Below, one piece after another: positions 1-10,325 of a stretch of 64,000 bases of DNA. The notes under the pieces were generated by a model. It was given only the letters and a program-made list of their open reading frames with translations. It had not been told where the DNA came from and ran no database searches. The position numbers and the translations under genes were made by a program. Each line of letters starts with the position of its first letter. The stretch's first letter is position 1. The DNA is taken from NCBI RefSeq assembly GCF_004217315.1, contig NZ_SGWR01000001.1:868001-932000 (forward strand), in the 5' to 3' direction. This stretch comes from Corticibacter populi (lineage in GTDB: Bacteria; Pseudomonadota; Gammaproteobacteria; Burkholderiales; Burkholderiaceae_C).

Positions 1-444
1 GCCGAATCCTACGCGTTTCTCGATCAGTGGGTATTGCAAGCGCTGCAGTCGCTGGGCATCGATGCCAGCTACAAGCCGCTCAACGACATCACCAGCCCCA
101 AGGGCAAGATCGGCGGTGCCGCCCAGAAACGCTTTGCCGGTGGTGCGGTGCTGCATCACGTCACCATGTCCTATGACATGGACGCCGAGAAAATGGTCCA
201 GGTACTGCGCATCGGCCGTGAAAAGCTCAGCGACAAAGGCACGGCCAGTGCCGTCAAGCGGGTTGACCCGCTGCGCAGCCAGACCGGCCTGCCGCGCGCC
301 GAGGTGATCGCCCGCATGAAGCAGACGTTCATCGCACTCCATGGCGGCAGTGCCGGCAACATCACTGCCGAGGAATTCGCGGCTGCCGAGCAGCTGGTGT
401 CCGAGAAGTTCAAGACCGAGGCCTGGCTTCGCCACGTGCCCTGA
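1..444 (+). CDS. Lipoate-protein ligase-like protein, 5' end outside window
   Basis: The reading frame is open from base 1 and the start lies outside the window, so only the last 147 codons are visible. The segment [20 protein letters not shown] (residues about 24-43 of the visible part) has the lysine-rich NDI..GKIGG.AQ signature of the biotin/lipoate A/B ligase superfamily, followed by a small-domain tail with VDPLRSQTG. Enzymes of this family attach lipoate or octanoate to the E2 subunits of 2-oxoacid dehydrogenases and to GcvH. lipB starts 73 bp downstream on the same strand, so the gene belongs to a lipoylation cluster. Without the N-terminal part I cannot say whether it is a ligase using ATP, an octanoyl transferase, or a related non-canonical paralogue. 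Confidence 0.75.
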   Translation, partial: AESYAFLDQWVLQALQSLGIDASYKPLNDITSPKGKIGGAAQKRFAGGAVLHHVTMSYDMDAEKMVQVLRIGREKLSDKGTASAVKRVDPLRSQTGLPRAEVIARMKQTFIALHGGSAGNITAEEFAAAEQLVSEKFKTEAWLRHVP

Positions 445-517
445 TCCTGACAGCCCGCGCCAGTTGCACGGCTTTGGTGCACTGCAACCGTCACTGGAGC
501 CCTTCCCCAACCCATCC

Positions 518-1213
518 ATGCAAATCCGTTTTCTCGGCACCGCCGACTACGCCGATACCATCACGGCCATGCAGCGCTTCACGGCCGGTCGCGATCCCTC
601 CACCGAGGATGAGCTGTGGCTTTGCCAGCACCCGCCCGTCTACACCCAGGGCGTGGCTGGCCGCGCCGAACATCTGCTCGATGCGAATGCGGGCATTCCG
701 GTCGTGGCCACCAACCGGGGCGGCCAGATCACCTACCACGGCCCCGGCCAGGTGGTGGCTTACCCCTTGATCGACCTGCAGCGGACCGGATATCTTGTCA
801 AGGAATACGTATTCCGGCTGGAGGAAGCCGTCATCCGCACACTGGCCCAGTGGCAAGTGGTCGGCCACCGCGTGGCCGGTGCGCCGGGCATCTACGTGCG
901 GCCGACCGATCCGTTCAGCCACGCCATGTTGGCCCAGCGTCCACAGCGGCGCCTGCCGGGCAGCCCGCCGCCACAGCCGGTATTCGACGGCCTGGGCAAG
1001 ATCGCCGCGTTGGGCATCAAGGTGCAGCGCCACTGCACCTACCATGGGCTGGCGCTCAATGTGGACATGGATCTGCAGCCCTATACGCACATCAATCCTT
1101 GCGGCTATGCCGGACTGCAAACGGTCGATCTCACTACAATAGGCGTGGTCATCGACTGGCAGCAGGCTGCCGAGGCGCTCGCAGAGGAGCTGGCGCGTCG
1201 GCTTGTCCCCTGA
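518..1213 (+). CDS. lipB: Octanoyl-[acyl-carrier-protein]-protein N-octanoyltransferase LipB
   Basis: LipB moves octanoate from octanoyl-ACP to the lipoyl domains of E2 and GcvH proteins in the cytoplasm, the first committed step of lipoate synthesis. The 231-residue protein carries the substrate motif [12 protein letters not shown] (residues 67-78), the catalytic lysine in GLGKIAALG (K161) and the acyl-accepting cysteine in INPCGYAGL (C195). The ATG at 518 is chosen because the protein then begins MQIRFLG, as usual for the family; the frame is open further upstream. An extra stretch at about residues 128-156, rich in proline and arginine, sits between the conserved Tyr region and the catalytic lysine and is longer than in Escherichia coli LipB. 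lipA follows after 47 bp, so the two are probably co-transcribed. Confidence 0.95.
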   Translation: MQIRFLGTADYADTITAMQRFTAGRDPSTEDELWLCQHPPVYTQGVAGRAEHLLDANAGIPVVATNRGGQITYHGPGQVVAYPLIDLQRTGYLVKEYVFRLEEAVIRTLAQWQVVGHRVAGAPGIYVRPTDPFSHAMLAQRPQRRLPGSPPPQPVFDGLGKIAALGIKVQRHCTYHGLALNVDMDLQPYTHINPCGYAGLQTVDLTTIGVVIDWQQAAEALAEELARRLVP

Positions 1214-1260
1214 CGGACCGGCGATTTTCACCCCACCCGAAGAGCGAAACACCACCATCC

Positions 1261-2256
1261 ATGAGTACGACGCCAGTTGTCCGCGACGCCGCCCCCGCCG
1301 CCAGCTACGACCCCACCGCCAAGCAGAAGGCCGCCGCCAAGCTCTCCCGCATTCCTGTCAAGGTGGTGCAGACCGAAGCCTTGAAGAAGCCCGAGTGGAT
1401 CCGTGTCAAGGCCGGCTCCCCCACCACGCGCTTCTACGAGATCAAGCAGATTCTGCGCGAGCACAATCTGCACACGGTCTGCGAGGAAGCCAGCTGCCCG
1501 AACATCGGCGAGTGTTTCGGCAAAGGCACGGCAACCTTCATGATCATGGGCGACAAGTGCACGCGCCGCTGCCCGTTCTGCGACGTCGGCCACGGCCGGC
1601 CCGACCCGCTCGACGTCGATGAACCCCTCAATCTCGCCAAGACGATTGCCGCCCTCAAGCTCAGATACGTGGTCATCACCAGTGTGGACCGCGACGACCT
1701 GCGCGATGGCGGCAGCGGTCACTATGTCGAATGCATCCAGCGCACCCGCGAACTCTCGCCACAGACGCAGATCGAGATCCTGGTGCCCGACTTCCGCGGC
1801 CGTGACGACCGCGCGCTGAACATCCTCAAAGCCGCCCCGCCGGACGTGATGAACCACAACCTGGAGACCGTGCCTCGGCTCTACAAGCAGGCGCGTCCCG
1901 GCTCGGATTACCAGTTCAGCCTGAACCTGCTGAAGAAATTCAAGGAGCTGCACCCGACGGTGCCGACCAAGAGCGGCCTGATGGTCGGCCTGGGCGAGAC
2001 CGACGAGGAAATCCTGGAAGTCATGCGCGACATGCGCGCGCACCACATCGACATGCTGACCATCGGCCAGTATCTCTCGCCCTCCAACAGCCACCTGCCG
2101 GTGCAGCGCTACGTGCACCCGGATACCTTCCGCATGTTCGAGGAGGAAGCCTACAAGATGGGCTTCACGCACGCCGCCGTCGGCGCGCTGGTGCGCAGTT
2201 CGTACCACGCCGACAAGCAGGCCGAAGCCGCTGGCGTGCCTGTCAGCCATCAATAG
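1261..2256 (+). CDS. lipA: Lipoyl synthase LipA
   Basis: Radical SAM enzyme that inserts two sulfur atoms into protein-bound octanoate. The 331-residue protein shows both iron-sulfur cluster motifs: the auxiliary-cluster cysteines C74, C79 and C85 ([12 protein letters not shown]) and the radical SAM cysteines C100, C104 and C107 (CTRRCPFC). The conserved RSSYHA motif with the auxiliary-cluster serine lies near the C-terminus. The ATG at 1261 gives a product of normal length with a typical low-conservation N-terminal extension. It lies 47 bp after lipB. Its auxiliary cluster is consumed during catalysis, so it depends on the Fe-S assembly genes at 50.4-56.2 kb in this window. Confidence 0.97.
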   Translation: MSTTPVVRDAAPAASYDPTAKQKAAAKLSRIPVKVVQTEALKKPEWIRVKAGSPTTRFYEIKQILREHNLHTVCEEASCPNIGECFGKGTATFMIMGDKCTRRCPFCDVGHGRPDPLDVDEPLNLAKTIAALKLRYVVITSVDRDDLRDGGSGHYVECIQRTRELSPQTQIEILVPDFRGRDDRALNILKAAPPDVMNHNLETVPRLYKQARPGSDYQFSLNLLKKFKELHPTVPTKSGLMVGLGETDEEILEVMRDMRAHHIDMLTIGQYLSPSNSHLPVQRYVHPDTFRMFEEEAYKMGFTHAAVGALVRSSYHADKQAEAAGVPVSHQ

Positions 2257-2334
2257 CAGAGAACGCAACGGCGAGCTCAGATGATGGGCACTGACACCGC
2301 AGCCACGCGCGGTGAAGGGCGACGCCCAGTGTAT

Positions 2335-2742
2335 TCAGACTCCGGCCGCCCAGGCCTCGAAATAGGCATTGGCGTCGGACTCGGGGCCATACGATGCATC
2401 GACGTAGTCGATCATGCCTTCATCCAGCGGCCAGGAATTGACCTTGCCCTCCAAGCCGTCCACCAGCGGGTTGCCGAAGCGGAACACCTCGGCCTGCTGC
2501 TAGAGTACGCGCGCTGCCAACAAGGCCTGGCGCGCTGCGGCCAGCGTGGCCTCGCTCGGTTTGGCGATCAGCGCGGCGATGGCCTTGTCCAGCACTTGCG
2601 CAGTCCTGAGAGAATCCTCGTAGCCGGCCTGGGCCATGTCCGCGTAGGTAGCCACGACCGCTTCAGCGGAGGCACTGGCATGGGCGTTCAGAAAGGCCAC
2701 GCAGGCAAGCGCGGCTGCGGTGAAGAGCATAGGGAATTGCAT
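2335..2742 (-). pseudogene. Decayed imelysin-family (peptidase M75-like) gene remnant
   Basis: Reading leftwards from the ATG at 2742, the frame gives a signal-peptide-like start (MQFPMLFTAAALACVAFLNA) and then an imelysin-type N-terminal domain. A TAG stop at 2502-2500 interrupts it, and the same frame continues without a shift into QAEVFRFGNPLVDGLEG, SWPLDEGMIDYVD and YFEAWAAGV before TGA at 2337-2335. The post-stop text matches the family pattern in which YQQ is followed by E.FRFGNP.VD and WPLDEG.IDYV, so the TAG probably replaces a tyrosine codon. The family is usually about 350-400 residues; here only about 135 codons remain and the distal domain is gone. Imelysin-like proteins are periplasmic or outer-membrane proteins tied to iron uptake. 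A sequencing error could explain the stop but not the missing 3' part. Confidence 0.8.
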
Positions 2743-3068
2743 GCGAACGCCGGAAGTTGACGGCGCAAGGCCTTGCCAGCCGGGACCATGTGGCGCAGTG
2801 GTAGTCGCCCGTCACTGGGCATGCAGCCCAAAAGACAAGATTGGCAATGACAATCCCTTCCATTCATGAAAAATGCTCCGGCCCAGCGCGTCTTTGGCCC
2901 AGCGCATTCGTGCCTCTGCCCCTTTCTTCATGGCTGAGTCGTCCCGCCCATGGTCTTTTTGGCGCTATGCTTGGCCCTGCCGCCTGTCAAGCCAAGCCAG
3001 GCGTGGCCACACGGCCAGCGGCTGGCGCAGGTGGGCTTTTGTCCATCCAACGCAAAGGAAGCTGCAGC
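2743..3068. other. Non-coding spacer between imelysin remnant and YegP-type gene
   Basis: About 325 bp without a convincing gene. It presumably holds the old promoter of the imelysin remnant (leftward) and the promoter of the YegP-type gene (rightward). I see no strong -35/-10 pair. A short stretch near 2789-2810 resembles a tRNA D-arm, but no tRNA can be folded around it. Confidence 0.5.
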
Positions 3069-3404
3069 ATGAGTGGGAAATTCGAACTGAAGAAGACCGA
3101 CAGCGGCAAGTACCGCTTCAATCTCAAGGCCAGCAATGGCCAGGTCATCCTGACCAGCCAAAACTATGAGGGCAAGGCTGGCGCCCTGAACGGCATCGAG
3201 TCGGTGCGCACCAATGCACCACTGGACGCGCGTTATGACCGCAAGACCAATGTCAAGGACGAACCCTACTTCAACCTGCTGGCCGGCAACAGCCAGGTCA
3301 TTGGCACCAGCGAATCCTATTCCAGCAAGGCGGCGCTGGAAAACGGCATCGAATCGGTCAAGAAGCATGCACCGGACGCCACCCTGGCCGACCTGACGAC
3401 CTGA
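3069..3404 (+). CDS. YegP/DUF1508 family protein
   Basis: A 111-residue protein built from two tandem DUF1508 units. The first contains SGKYRFNLKASNGQVILTS (about residues 12-30) and ends GIESVRTNAP. The second contains PYFNLLAGNSQVIGTSESY (about 63-81) and ends GIESVKKHAP. This duplicated small alpha/beta fold is typical of YegP-like proteins, whose biochemical role is not established. The ATG at 3069 is preceded by an AAGGAAG ribosome-binding sequence, which decides the start over longer in-frame options. The last codons and the stop lie in an 8-bp tandem repeat. Confidence 0.85.
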   Translation: MSGKFELKKTDSGKYRFNLKASNGQVILTSQNYEGKAGALNGIESVRTNAPLDARYDRKTNVKDEPYFNLLAGNSQVIGTSESYSSKAALENGIESVKKHAPDATLADLTT

Positions 3405-3418
3405 CGACCTGACGACCT
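3391..3418 (+). repeat. Short tandem repeat, unit ACCTGACG, 3.5 copies
   Basis: Three full copies and one half copy of an 8-bp unit overlap the 3' end of the YegP-type gene and run past its stop codon. Because the unit is not a multiple of three, copy-number change alters the downstream frame. The stop codon lies inside the repeat (3402-3404), so the effect on the protein would be confined to its last residues. Confidence 0.9.
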
Positions 3419-3499
3419 CACCGCTGGAACGCCTGAGCGCCTGAATGCCAGGCCAGCGGCCTGGCCCGTTGGCGCGGCCGAAGGCTTGCCATCGCGAAT

Positions 3500-3533
3500 C
3501 CGTCAAGCGCCTGTCATCTTCGAAACCTACAGT
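3500..3533 (+). promoter_or_regulatory. Candidate Pho box and -10 element of phoD
   Basis: Bases 3500-3517 read CCGTCAA GCGC CTGTCAT, two 7-bp direct repeats with a 4-bp spacer. They match the PhoB half-site CTGTCAT at 5 of 7 and 7 of 7 positions. Ten base pairs further is TACAGT (3528-3533), a 4 of 6 match to a -10 hexamer, which is the spacing used by PhoB-activated promoters lacking a -35 box. The phoD start follows about 50 bp later. The spacer is GC-rich, unlike the A/T-rich consensus. Confidence 0.6.
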
Positions 3534-3584
3534 GCGCGGGCACCCATGGGCCCAGCCAGGGCCTGCCCCACCAAGGATTCCACG

Positions 3585-5333
3585 ATGACAAGGCCTTTTC
3601 GCAGCCGCCGCGATTTCATCATCCGCATCGGCTCCATTTCCGCAACGCTTGCCGCCGGAGGCGTACTCTCCGCCTGTGGCGGCGACGATGACAATGCCCC
3701 GGGCACCAGCCCGGATGATGGCTCCAGCCCCAACGAGCCCGTGCGCTTCGACTATGGAGTCGCCAGCGGCGACCCGCTGGCCGATCGCGTGATTCTCTGG
3801 ACCCATGCCAAATACGGCAGCCTTGACACCGCGTCGGATGAGGTTGCGCTGACCTGGGAGGTCGCCACCGACCCGGCCTTCGGCAGCCTCGTGGCCTCCG
3901 GCGAGACACTGGCCAGCGCCGCCACCGGCTTCACCGCCAAGGTGGACGCCACCGGTCTGCAAGCGGGCCGCCAGTACTACTATCGCTTCCGCGCCGGCCA
4001 GCACGTCTCGGCCGTGGGCCTGACACGCACCCTGCCTGCGGCGGGGATCGAGCGCGTCAGCCTGGCCGTCTTCAGTTGCTCGAACTACCCGGCCGGCTAC
4101 TTTCATGCCTATGCAGAGGCACTCAAGACCGGCGCCGAATACGCCGTGCACCTGGGTGACTACATTTATGAATACGCGGCTGGTGGCTACGCCTCGGGCG
4201 ATGCCCAGGCACTGGACCGCGTGGTCGATCCCGCCCACGAAATCATCAGCCTGGATGACTACCGCCGCCGCTATGCGCAGTACCGCAGCGATCCGGACCT
4301 CAAGCAGATGCATGCTGCCATCCCGATGATTGCCATCTGGGATGATCACGAAATCGCCAATGACACCTGGCGCGAAGGAGCCGAAAACCACGACGAAAGC
4401 ACCGAAGGTGTGTTCGCCGAACGCGTGGGAGCCGCACTGCAGGCCTACCATGAGTGGCTGCCGATCCGCACCGATGCCTCGAGCGATCTGCAGAAGATCT
4501 GGCGCAGCTTCGATTTCGGCGACCTGCTGTCACTGCACATGCTGGAAACCCGCGTCAGCGGCCGCGACCAGCAAATCGCCATCAGCGAGCTGGCCAACCC
4601 GGCCACCGCGGCCGCCGCAACAGCCCAACTGAGCGCCACCGATCGGCAGATGCTCGGCAGCGCGCAGCAACAGTGGTTGACCCGGCAACTGGCGCAGTCG
4701 GGCGCCACCTGGCAAGTGCTGGGCCAGCAGGTGTTGATGGCCCGCATGCAGTTCCCCGTTTCCATCCTGCAGCACCTCAATGCCGACAGCCTGACACCTG
4801 ATGCCCAGCAGGCCGCGCTACAGGCCATCGAAGCCTACCTGACCGCCAAGGCCACTGCAGCGCAAGCCCCCCAACTGCTGACCGAGCAGCAACAGGCCCT
4901 GCTCGATACCAGCCTCAACCCCCTGCTGGGCTACAACCTCGACGCCTGGGACGGCTACCCGGTGGCACGCGAGACGCTGCTGCAGACCGCACGGCAGTTG
5001 GGCAAGCAACTGGTGGTCCTCGCCGGCGACACCCACAACGCCTGGCACAGCGATCTGACACTGCTCGATGGCACCAAGGTCGGCGAGGAGTTCGCCACCA
5101 CCAGCGTCAGTTCACCCGGCTTCGAGGAATACCTCAGCGGCTTTGCTCCGGAGCAGATCCAGCAGGTCTTCCTGGGCGTGGTCGATACGCTGAAATACCT
5201 CAACAGCCACCAGCGCGGCTTTCTGCTGATGGAGTTCACGCAGCAGTCCACCACCGGCCACTGGTACATGCTCGATACCGTCAAATCCCGTGATTACACG
5301 GTGACGCTGGAGCGCTCGGCCAGCCTCGCTTGA
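3585..5333 (+). CDS. phoD: PhoD-family alkaline phosphatase/phosphodiesterase, Tat-exported
   Basis: A 582-residue metallophosphatase of the PhoD family, which hydrolyses phosphomonoesters and diesters outside the cytoplasm under phosphate limitation. The N-terminus has a twin-arginine signal (RSRRDFI, residues 6-12) and a hydrophobic stretch ending in the lipobox LSAC (C31), so it is probably a Tat-exported lipoprotein. Metal-site motifs are visible: FSCSNYPAGYF, HLGDYIYEY, AIWDDHEIANDTW and GDTHNAWHSDL. The ATG at 3585 is chosen because it directly precedes the Tat signal and has AAGGA upstream. A candidate Pho box at 3500-3517 and the phoBR/pst genes in the same window support PHO control. 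It converges on the thioredoxin-like gene with only 7 bp between stops. Confidence 0.93.
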   Translation: MTRPFRSRRDFIIRIGSISATLAAGGVLSACGGDDDNAPGTSPDDGSSPNEPVRFDYGVASGDPLADRVILWTHAKYGSLDTASDEVALTWEVATDPAFGSLVASGETLASAATGFTAKVDATGLQAGRQYYYRFRAGQHVSAVGLTRTLPAAGIERVSLAVFSCSNYPAGYFHAYAEALKTGAEYAVHLGDYIYEYAAGGYASGDAQALDRVVDPAHEIISLDDYRRRYAQYRSDPDLKQMHAAIPMIAIWDDHEIANDTWREGAENHDESTEGVFAERVGAALQAYHEWLPIRTDASSDLQKIWRSFDFGDLLSLHMLETRVSGRDQQIAISELANPATAAAATAQLSATDRQMLGSAQQQWLTRQLAQSGATWQVLGQQVLMARMQFPVSILQHLNADSLTPDAQQAALQAIEAYLTAKATAAQAPQLLTEQQQALLDTSLNPLLGYNLDAWDGYPVARETLLQTARQLGKQLVVLAGDTHNAWHSDLTLLDGTKVGEEFATTSVSSPGFEEYLSGFAPEQIQQVFLGVVDTLKYLNSHQRGFLLMEFTQQSTTGHWYMLDTVKSRDYTVTLERSASLA

Positions 5334-5340
5334 AGCCTGC

Positions 5341-5751
5341 CTACGCAGCCTTGCCGAAAGCCAGCGCACACAGGCGCTGCCAATGTGGTTGCTCGGCCAG
5401 CGCCGCAGCGTCAGAGCCGGAATGCGAGTCCGCCGCATCGGCCAACATGCGCTGCAGCACCGCCGGCTGCGGCAGGATGGCGCCCCAAAACAGCAGCTGG
5501 TCGCCACGGCCGAAGGCGACGGTCGGGAAGGTGTCGATGTCGATCTCGCCGAGGGCGTCGGAGACATCCGGGTCTTCCACGTCAAGCCAGGCAGCCTGCA
5601 GCCGCGGGTGTTCGGCCGCGAGGCGGCGAAAGGCCGGCTCGAACTCGCGGCACACGCCGCACCAGGCGGCGCACAGGCCAATCAGGCGCAGCGGCGCCTC
5701 GTTGCCCCAGGCGTCGGCAGCCGGCGCCGCATTCAGGCCTGCATCATTCAC
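5341..5751 (-). CDS. Thioredoxin-like protein with WCGVC active site
   Basis: A 136-residue protein with a thioredoxin fold. The redox motif [12 protein letters not shown] lies near residues 28-39 and the cis-proline motif is in [11 protein letters not shown]. The second active-site residue pair (Gly-Val) differs from thioredoxin (Gly-Pro), so the redox potential may be shifted. There is no signal peptide, suggesting a cytoplasmic role. The only suitable start is a GTG at 5751, which overlaps the end of ftsK by 8 bp and suggests translational coupling to it. trxB lies on the other side of ftsK, divergently transcribed. The C-terminal 35 residues are not recognisable thioredoxin. Confidence 0.8.
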   Translation of the reverse strand: MNDAGLNAAPAADAWGNEAPLRLIGLCAAWCGVCREFEPAFRRLAAEHPRLQAAWLDVEDPDVSDALGEIDIDTFPTVAFGRGDQLLFWGAILPQPAVLQRMLADAADSHSGSDAAALAEQPHWQRLCALAFGKAA

Positions 5752-8317
5752 GGCCTGGCACCAGGATGTCGCGCTGGCCGTTGCTGGTGAGCGCACTGAC
5801 GAGACCGGCTTTCTCCATGTCTTCGAGCAACCGCGCCGAGCGGTTGTAGCCGATGCGCAGCTTGCGCTGCACGTAAGAGATGCTGGCCTTGCGGTCCTTG
5901 AGCACCACCTCGACGGCCTGGTCGTACATCGGGTCCTTCTCGCCACCGCCGCTGCCGGCCGGCGTGCCTTCGAAGTCCACCGCCCAGTCGCTTTCGTTCT
6001 CGCTGCTGACGCCATCGAGCACGCCGTCGATGTAGTCGGCCTCGCCCATGCTCTGCTTGATGAACTCGACGACGCGGTGCACCTCGTCGTCACTGACGAA
6101 GGCGCCGTGCACGCGCACCGGCAGGCCGGTGCCGCCTTTCATGTAGAGCATGTCGCCCATGCCGAGCAGGGCTTCCGCGCCCATCTGGTCGAGGATGGTG
6201 CGGCTGTCGATCTTGCTGGAGACCTGGAAGGCGATGCGCGTGGGCACGTTGGCCTTGATGAGGCCGGTGATCACGTCCACGCTGGGGCGCTGGGTGGCGA
6301 GGATCAGGTGGATGCCGGCGGCGCGCGCCTTTTGCGCCAGGCGGGCGATCAGCTCCTCGATCTTCTTGCCGACCACCATCATCAGGTCGGCCAGCTCGTC
6401 GATGACGATGACGATGTGCGGCAGCGGCTCCAGCGGCTCGGGCTCCTCGGGCGTCAGGCTGAAAGGGTTGCCGATGCGCTCGCCGGCCTCGTTGGCGGCC
6501 TTGATCTTGGCGTTGAAACCGGCCAGGTTGCGCACGCCCAGCTTGCTCATGAGTTTGTAGCGGCGCTCCATCTCGGCGACGCACCAGTTGAGGCCGTGCG
6601 CGGCCTGCTTCATGTCGGTGACGACCGGGCACAACAGGTGCGGAATGCCTTCGTAGACCGACATTTCCAGCATCTTCGGGTCGATCATCAGGAGGCGCAC
6701 CTCGCTCGGATCGGCCTTGAAGAGGATGGAGACGATCATGGCGTTGATGCCCACCGACTTGCCCGAGCCGGTGGTGCCTGCCACCAGGCAGTGCGGCATC
6801 TTGGCGAGGTCGGCCACCACCGGGTTGCCGATGATGTCCTTGCCCAGGCCGAGCGCCAGCTTGGAGCGCTCGTCCTCGTAGACGGCCGAAGAGAGGATTT
6901 CCTTGAGCTGGATGGACTGGCGCCGCGCGTTGGGCAGCTCCAGCGCCATGTAGTTCTTGCCGGGGATGGTCTCGATCACGCGGATCGACATCAGCGAGAG
7001 CGAGCGCGCCAAGTCCTTGGAGAGGTTGACGATCTGCGAGCCTTTGACACCCACGGCCGGCTCGATCTCGTAGCGCGTGACCACCGGGCCGGGCTGGGCC
7101 TCGACCACGCGCACCTCGACGCCGAAGTCCTTGAGCTTCTTCTCGATCAGACGGCTGGTCATCTCCAGCGTCTCGGGCGTCACCGTCTCCTGCTTGGGCG
7201 CCACCGGGTCGAGCAGCTGCACCGAGGGCAACGCGCCATTCTTGGCATCGTCGAACAAATGCTTCTGGCGCTTGACCGGGGTGGTGACCAGCGCCGTCTC
7301 GTTGGGCTTGCCCGGCAGCGGGTCATCCCATACCGGCTCCATGCGCTGCTCGGGCGGCAGCGAGGCCAGCGTCTTGCCCGGCGGCGGCTCCTCATCCCAG
7401 GGCAGCGCTTCGCTCTCGCGGTAAGTGGGCGGCGGGCCCTTGGGTTCATCACCCCGATCCAGCGTGGGCTCCGGTGGCATTGGCGCAGCCGTCATCGGCG
7501 GCAAGTGCTCTTCCGGCATGGCTTGGTGCGCCGCAGCTTCATCGTCGAGCAGCGCCTCGCGCGTGAGCACCACATCCTGCAAGCCCTGCTGCTGCTCGCG
7601 CTCGCGCTGGGCGCGGCGGCCGGCACGGGCATCGCGCACGCGCTCACGCATGAGGCGGACACGGTCAACCCACTTTTCCACCCAGGCGCCGCAGCGCTCG
7701 GCCACCCGGCCCCACGAGAAACCCAGCACCCATGAGAATGCCAGCAGCGCGATCACGATGGCCACCACCGTCGAGCCCGTGTAACCCAGCCAGCGCACCA
7801 CCAGCGGCGCCGCCCAGTAACCCAGCACGCCGCCGGAATGCCCTGGCAGCAGCGCCTCATAGCGGTACAGGCGCGTCCACTCCAGCACCGCGCAGGCGCA
7901 CAACAGGATCACCACGCTCAGCAGCCACCAGATGCGCCGCGTCCACAGCCGGGCCATCAACAGGCGGCCATCGGGCCGGGGCTGGTTCTTGCCCTGCAGC
8001 CAGCCACGAAAGGCCCACCACCAAAGCAGCGCCAGCGCCGCCGCCAGCACCCAGACGGTGTGCCCCAGCAGGAAATAGCTGATGTCGGCCCAGTAGGCGC
8101 CCAGGCGCCCCAGCCAGTTGTGCACGCCCTGCCCGCTCCCGGCGCCCGAAGACGACCAGGCCGGATCCTGCGGCGCATAGCTGAGCAGCGCCGACACCCA
8201 GGCCAGCCAGACGACCAGGGTGGCGAACAGCAGCACATCCTGGCCAAAGCGGCTGAAGAAGCCCTGCGGCGTCAGCGGCGCCGCAGAATTGAAGGTATTA
8301 CTCGAAGAAGAACGCAT
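5744..8317 (-). CDS. ftsK: DNA translocase FtsK
   Basis: FtsK couples septum formation to chromosome dimer resolution by pumping DNA toward XerCD at dif. The 857-residue protein has N-terminal membrane segments within about residues 20-190, a charged proline-rich linker, and a C-terminal RecA-like motor with Walker [13 protein letters not shown] near residue 510 and Walker B-type [11 protein letters not shown]. The C-terminal winged-helix gamma domain ([20 protein letters not shown]) reads KOPS sequences. The ATG at 8317 (MRSSSSNTF) is preferred; a longer in-frame ATG at 8350 exists. The linker is short compared with Escherichia coli FtsK, as in many betaproteobacteria. The downstream gene starts inside its 3' end. 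Confidence 0.96.
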   Translation of the reverse strand: MRSSSSNTFNSAAPLTPQGFFSRFGQDVLLFATLVVWLAWVSALLSYAPQDPAWSSSGAGSGQGVHNWLGRLGAYWADISYFLLGHTVWVLAAALALLWWWAFRGWLQGKNQPRPDGRLLMARLWTRRIWWLLSVVILLCACAVLEWTRLYRYEALLPGHSGGVLGYWAAPLVVRWLGYTGSTVVAIVIALLAFSWVLGFSWGRVAERCGAWVEKWVDRVRLMRERVRDARAGRRAQREREQQQGLQDVVLTREALLDDEAAAHQAMPEEHLPPMTAAPMPPEPTLDRGDEPKGPPPTYRESEALPWDEEPPPGKTLASLPPEQRMEPVWDDPLPGKPNETALVTTPVKRQKHLFDDAKNGALPSVQLLDPVAPKQETVTPETLEMTSRLIEKKLKDFGVEVRVVEAQPGPVVTRYEIEPAVGVKGSQIVNLSKDLARSLSLMSIRVIETIPGKNYMALELPNARRQSIQLKEILSSAVYEDERSKLALGLGKDIIGNPVVADLAKMPHCLVAGTTGSGKSVGINAMIVSILFKADPSEVRLLMIDPKMLEMSVYEGIPHLLCPVVTDMKQAAHGLNWCVAEMERRYKLMSKLGVRNLAGFNAKIKAANEAGERIGNPFSLTPEEPEPLEPLPHIVIVIDELADLMMVVGKKIEELIARLAQKARAAGIHLILATQRPSVDVITGLIKANVPTRIAFQVSSKIDSRTILDQMGAEALLGMGDMLYMKGGTGLPVRVHGAFVSDDEVHRVVEFIKQSMGEADYIDGVLDGVSSENESDWAVDFEGTPAGSGGGEKDPMYDQAVEVVLKDRKASISYVQRKLRIGYNRSARLLEDMEKAGLVSALTSNGQRDILVPGRE

Positions 8318-8548
8318 GGTTGGTCGATCAGCCCTCGCCAGCAGCCGCATGTGGCGCCCGGCGCGGGGAGTGGGGCGCGAGGGACGGCGCGCGCCCGATA
8401 CACATGTCCGCCAGCGGTGATTTGCCGGCCCGCCATGTTGGCGGGGCCCCGACTTCTTACAATGCTGTGGTGCAGCACCGCCGGACGGTCAGCGCCCGAT
8501 TATCGCCCAGGCTGCCTGCCTGCGCCATCCGATTGCCAAACAGGTTGA

Positions 8549-9517
<969 letters not shown>

Positions 9518-9532
9518 TTCCCGGACGCTCCC

Positions 9533-9573
9533 AAAAGGGACAGCACCCCGCCGGGCGGGCCGCTGTCCCTTTT
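9533..9573 (+). terminator. Intrinsic terminator after trxB
   Basis: Perfect 12-bp inverted repeat: AAAAGGGACAGC at 9533-9544 pairs with GCTGTCCCTTTT at 9562-9573 around a 17-nt GC-rich loop. The right arm ends in a T run and the left arm begins with an A run, so it could work in both directions. It lies 15 bp after the trxB stop. Confidence 0.88.
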
Positions 9574-9662
9574 GCCTTTGAGCGTGCGCCCTATCCACAT
9601 CCAGGCAGCTGTTCACATTCAAGGCTGTTGCACCAGAGGGTGCAGTGCCACCACGGGCCACG

Positions 9663-10319
9663 ATGAAAAAAAGCGACATAGCCCCCTTCTTCGCCGCGCT
9701 GCAGGCGGCCAACCCGGATCCGAAGACCGAGCTGGAATACGGCAACTACTTCCAGCTGCTCGCGGCCGTGCTGCTGTCGGCCCAGGCCACCGATGCCGGC
9801 GTCAACAAGGCCACGCGCAAGCTGTTTCCGGTGGCCGGCACGCCCCAGGCCGTGCTGGACCTGGGTCTCGATGGGCTGGAGGGCTACATCAAGACCATCG
9901 GTCTCTACCGCACCAAGGCCAGGAACCTGCTGGCCACCTGCCGGATTCTGGTCGACCAGTATGGCGGCGACATCCCGCGCACCCGCGAGGAACTCGAACA
10001 ACTGCCAGGCGTGGGCCGCAAGACCGCCAACGTGGTGCTCAACGTCGCCTTTGGCGAGCCCACCATGGCGGTGGATACGCATATCTTCCGCGTCGGCAAC
10101 CGCACCGGCCTGGCACCCGGCAAGACGCCGCTGGCCGTCGAGCAGGCACTGCTCAAGCGCGTACCCAAGGAATACGCCGTGCATGCCCACCACTGGCTGA
10201 TCCTGCTGGGCCGCTATGTCTGCCAGGCCCGCAAGCCGCGCTGCTGGGAATGCCGTGTCAGCCAGTGGTGCGACTACCAGCCCAAGACGCCGGCACCGGG
10301 CTCGCAAACGCCGCGCTGA
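9663..10319 (+). CDS. nth: Endonuclease III (DNA glycosylase/AP lyase)
   Basis: Base-excision repair enzyme that removes oxidised pyrimidines and cuts the abasic site. The 218-residue protein has the helix-hairpin-helix LPGVGRKTANVV with catalytic lysine K120, the catalytic aspartate in VDTHIFRV (D138), and the C-terminal [4Fe-4S] ligands C187, C194, C197 and C203 in the canonical C-x6-C-x2-C-x5-C spacing. The ATG at 9663 gives the usual length; an in-frame GTG lies 18 bp upstream. It is convergent with the AEC permease gene. Confidence 0.96.
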   Translation: MKKSDIAPFFAALQAANPDPKTELEYGNYFQLLAAVLLSAQATDAGVNKATRKLFPVAGTPQAVLDLGLDGLEGYIKTIGLYRTKARNLLATCRILVDQYGGDIPRTREELEQLPGVGRKTANVVLNVAFGEPTMAVDTHIFRVGNRTGLAPGKTPLAVEQALLKRVPKEYAVHAHHWLILLGRYVCQARKPRCWECRVSQWCDYQPKTPAPGSQTPR

Positions 10320-10325
10320 AGCAAG

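Noticed and set aside
2789-2810. tRNA D-arm-like sequence (GTGGCGCAGTGGTAG)
   Set aside because: No acceptor stem, proper anticodon arm or T-arm can be assembled around it, so it is not a tRNA gene and there is no support for an attachment site.
8427-8447. Inverted repeat between ftsK and trxB
   Set aside because: It needs a bulge to pair, has no regulator candidate, and GC-rich spacers produce such repeats by chance.
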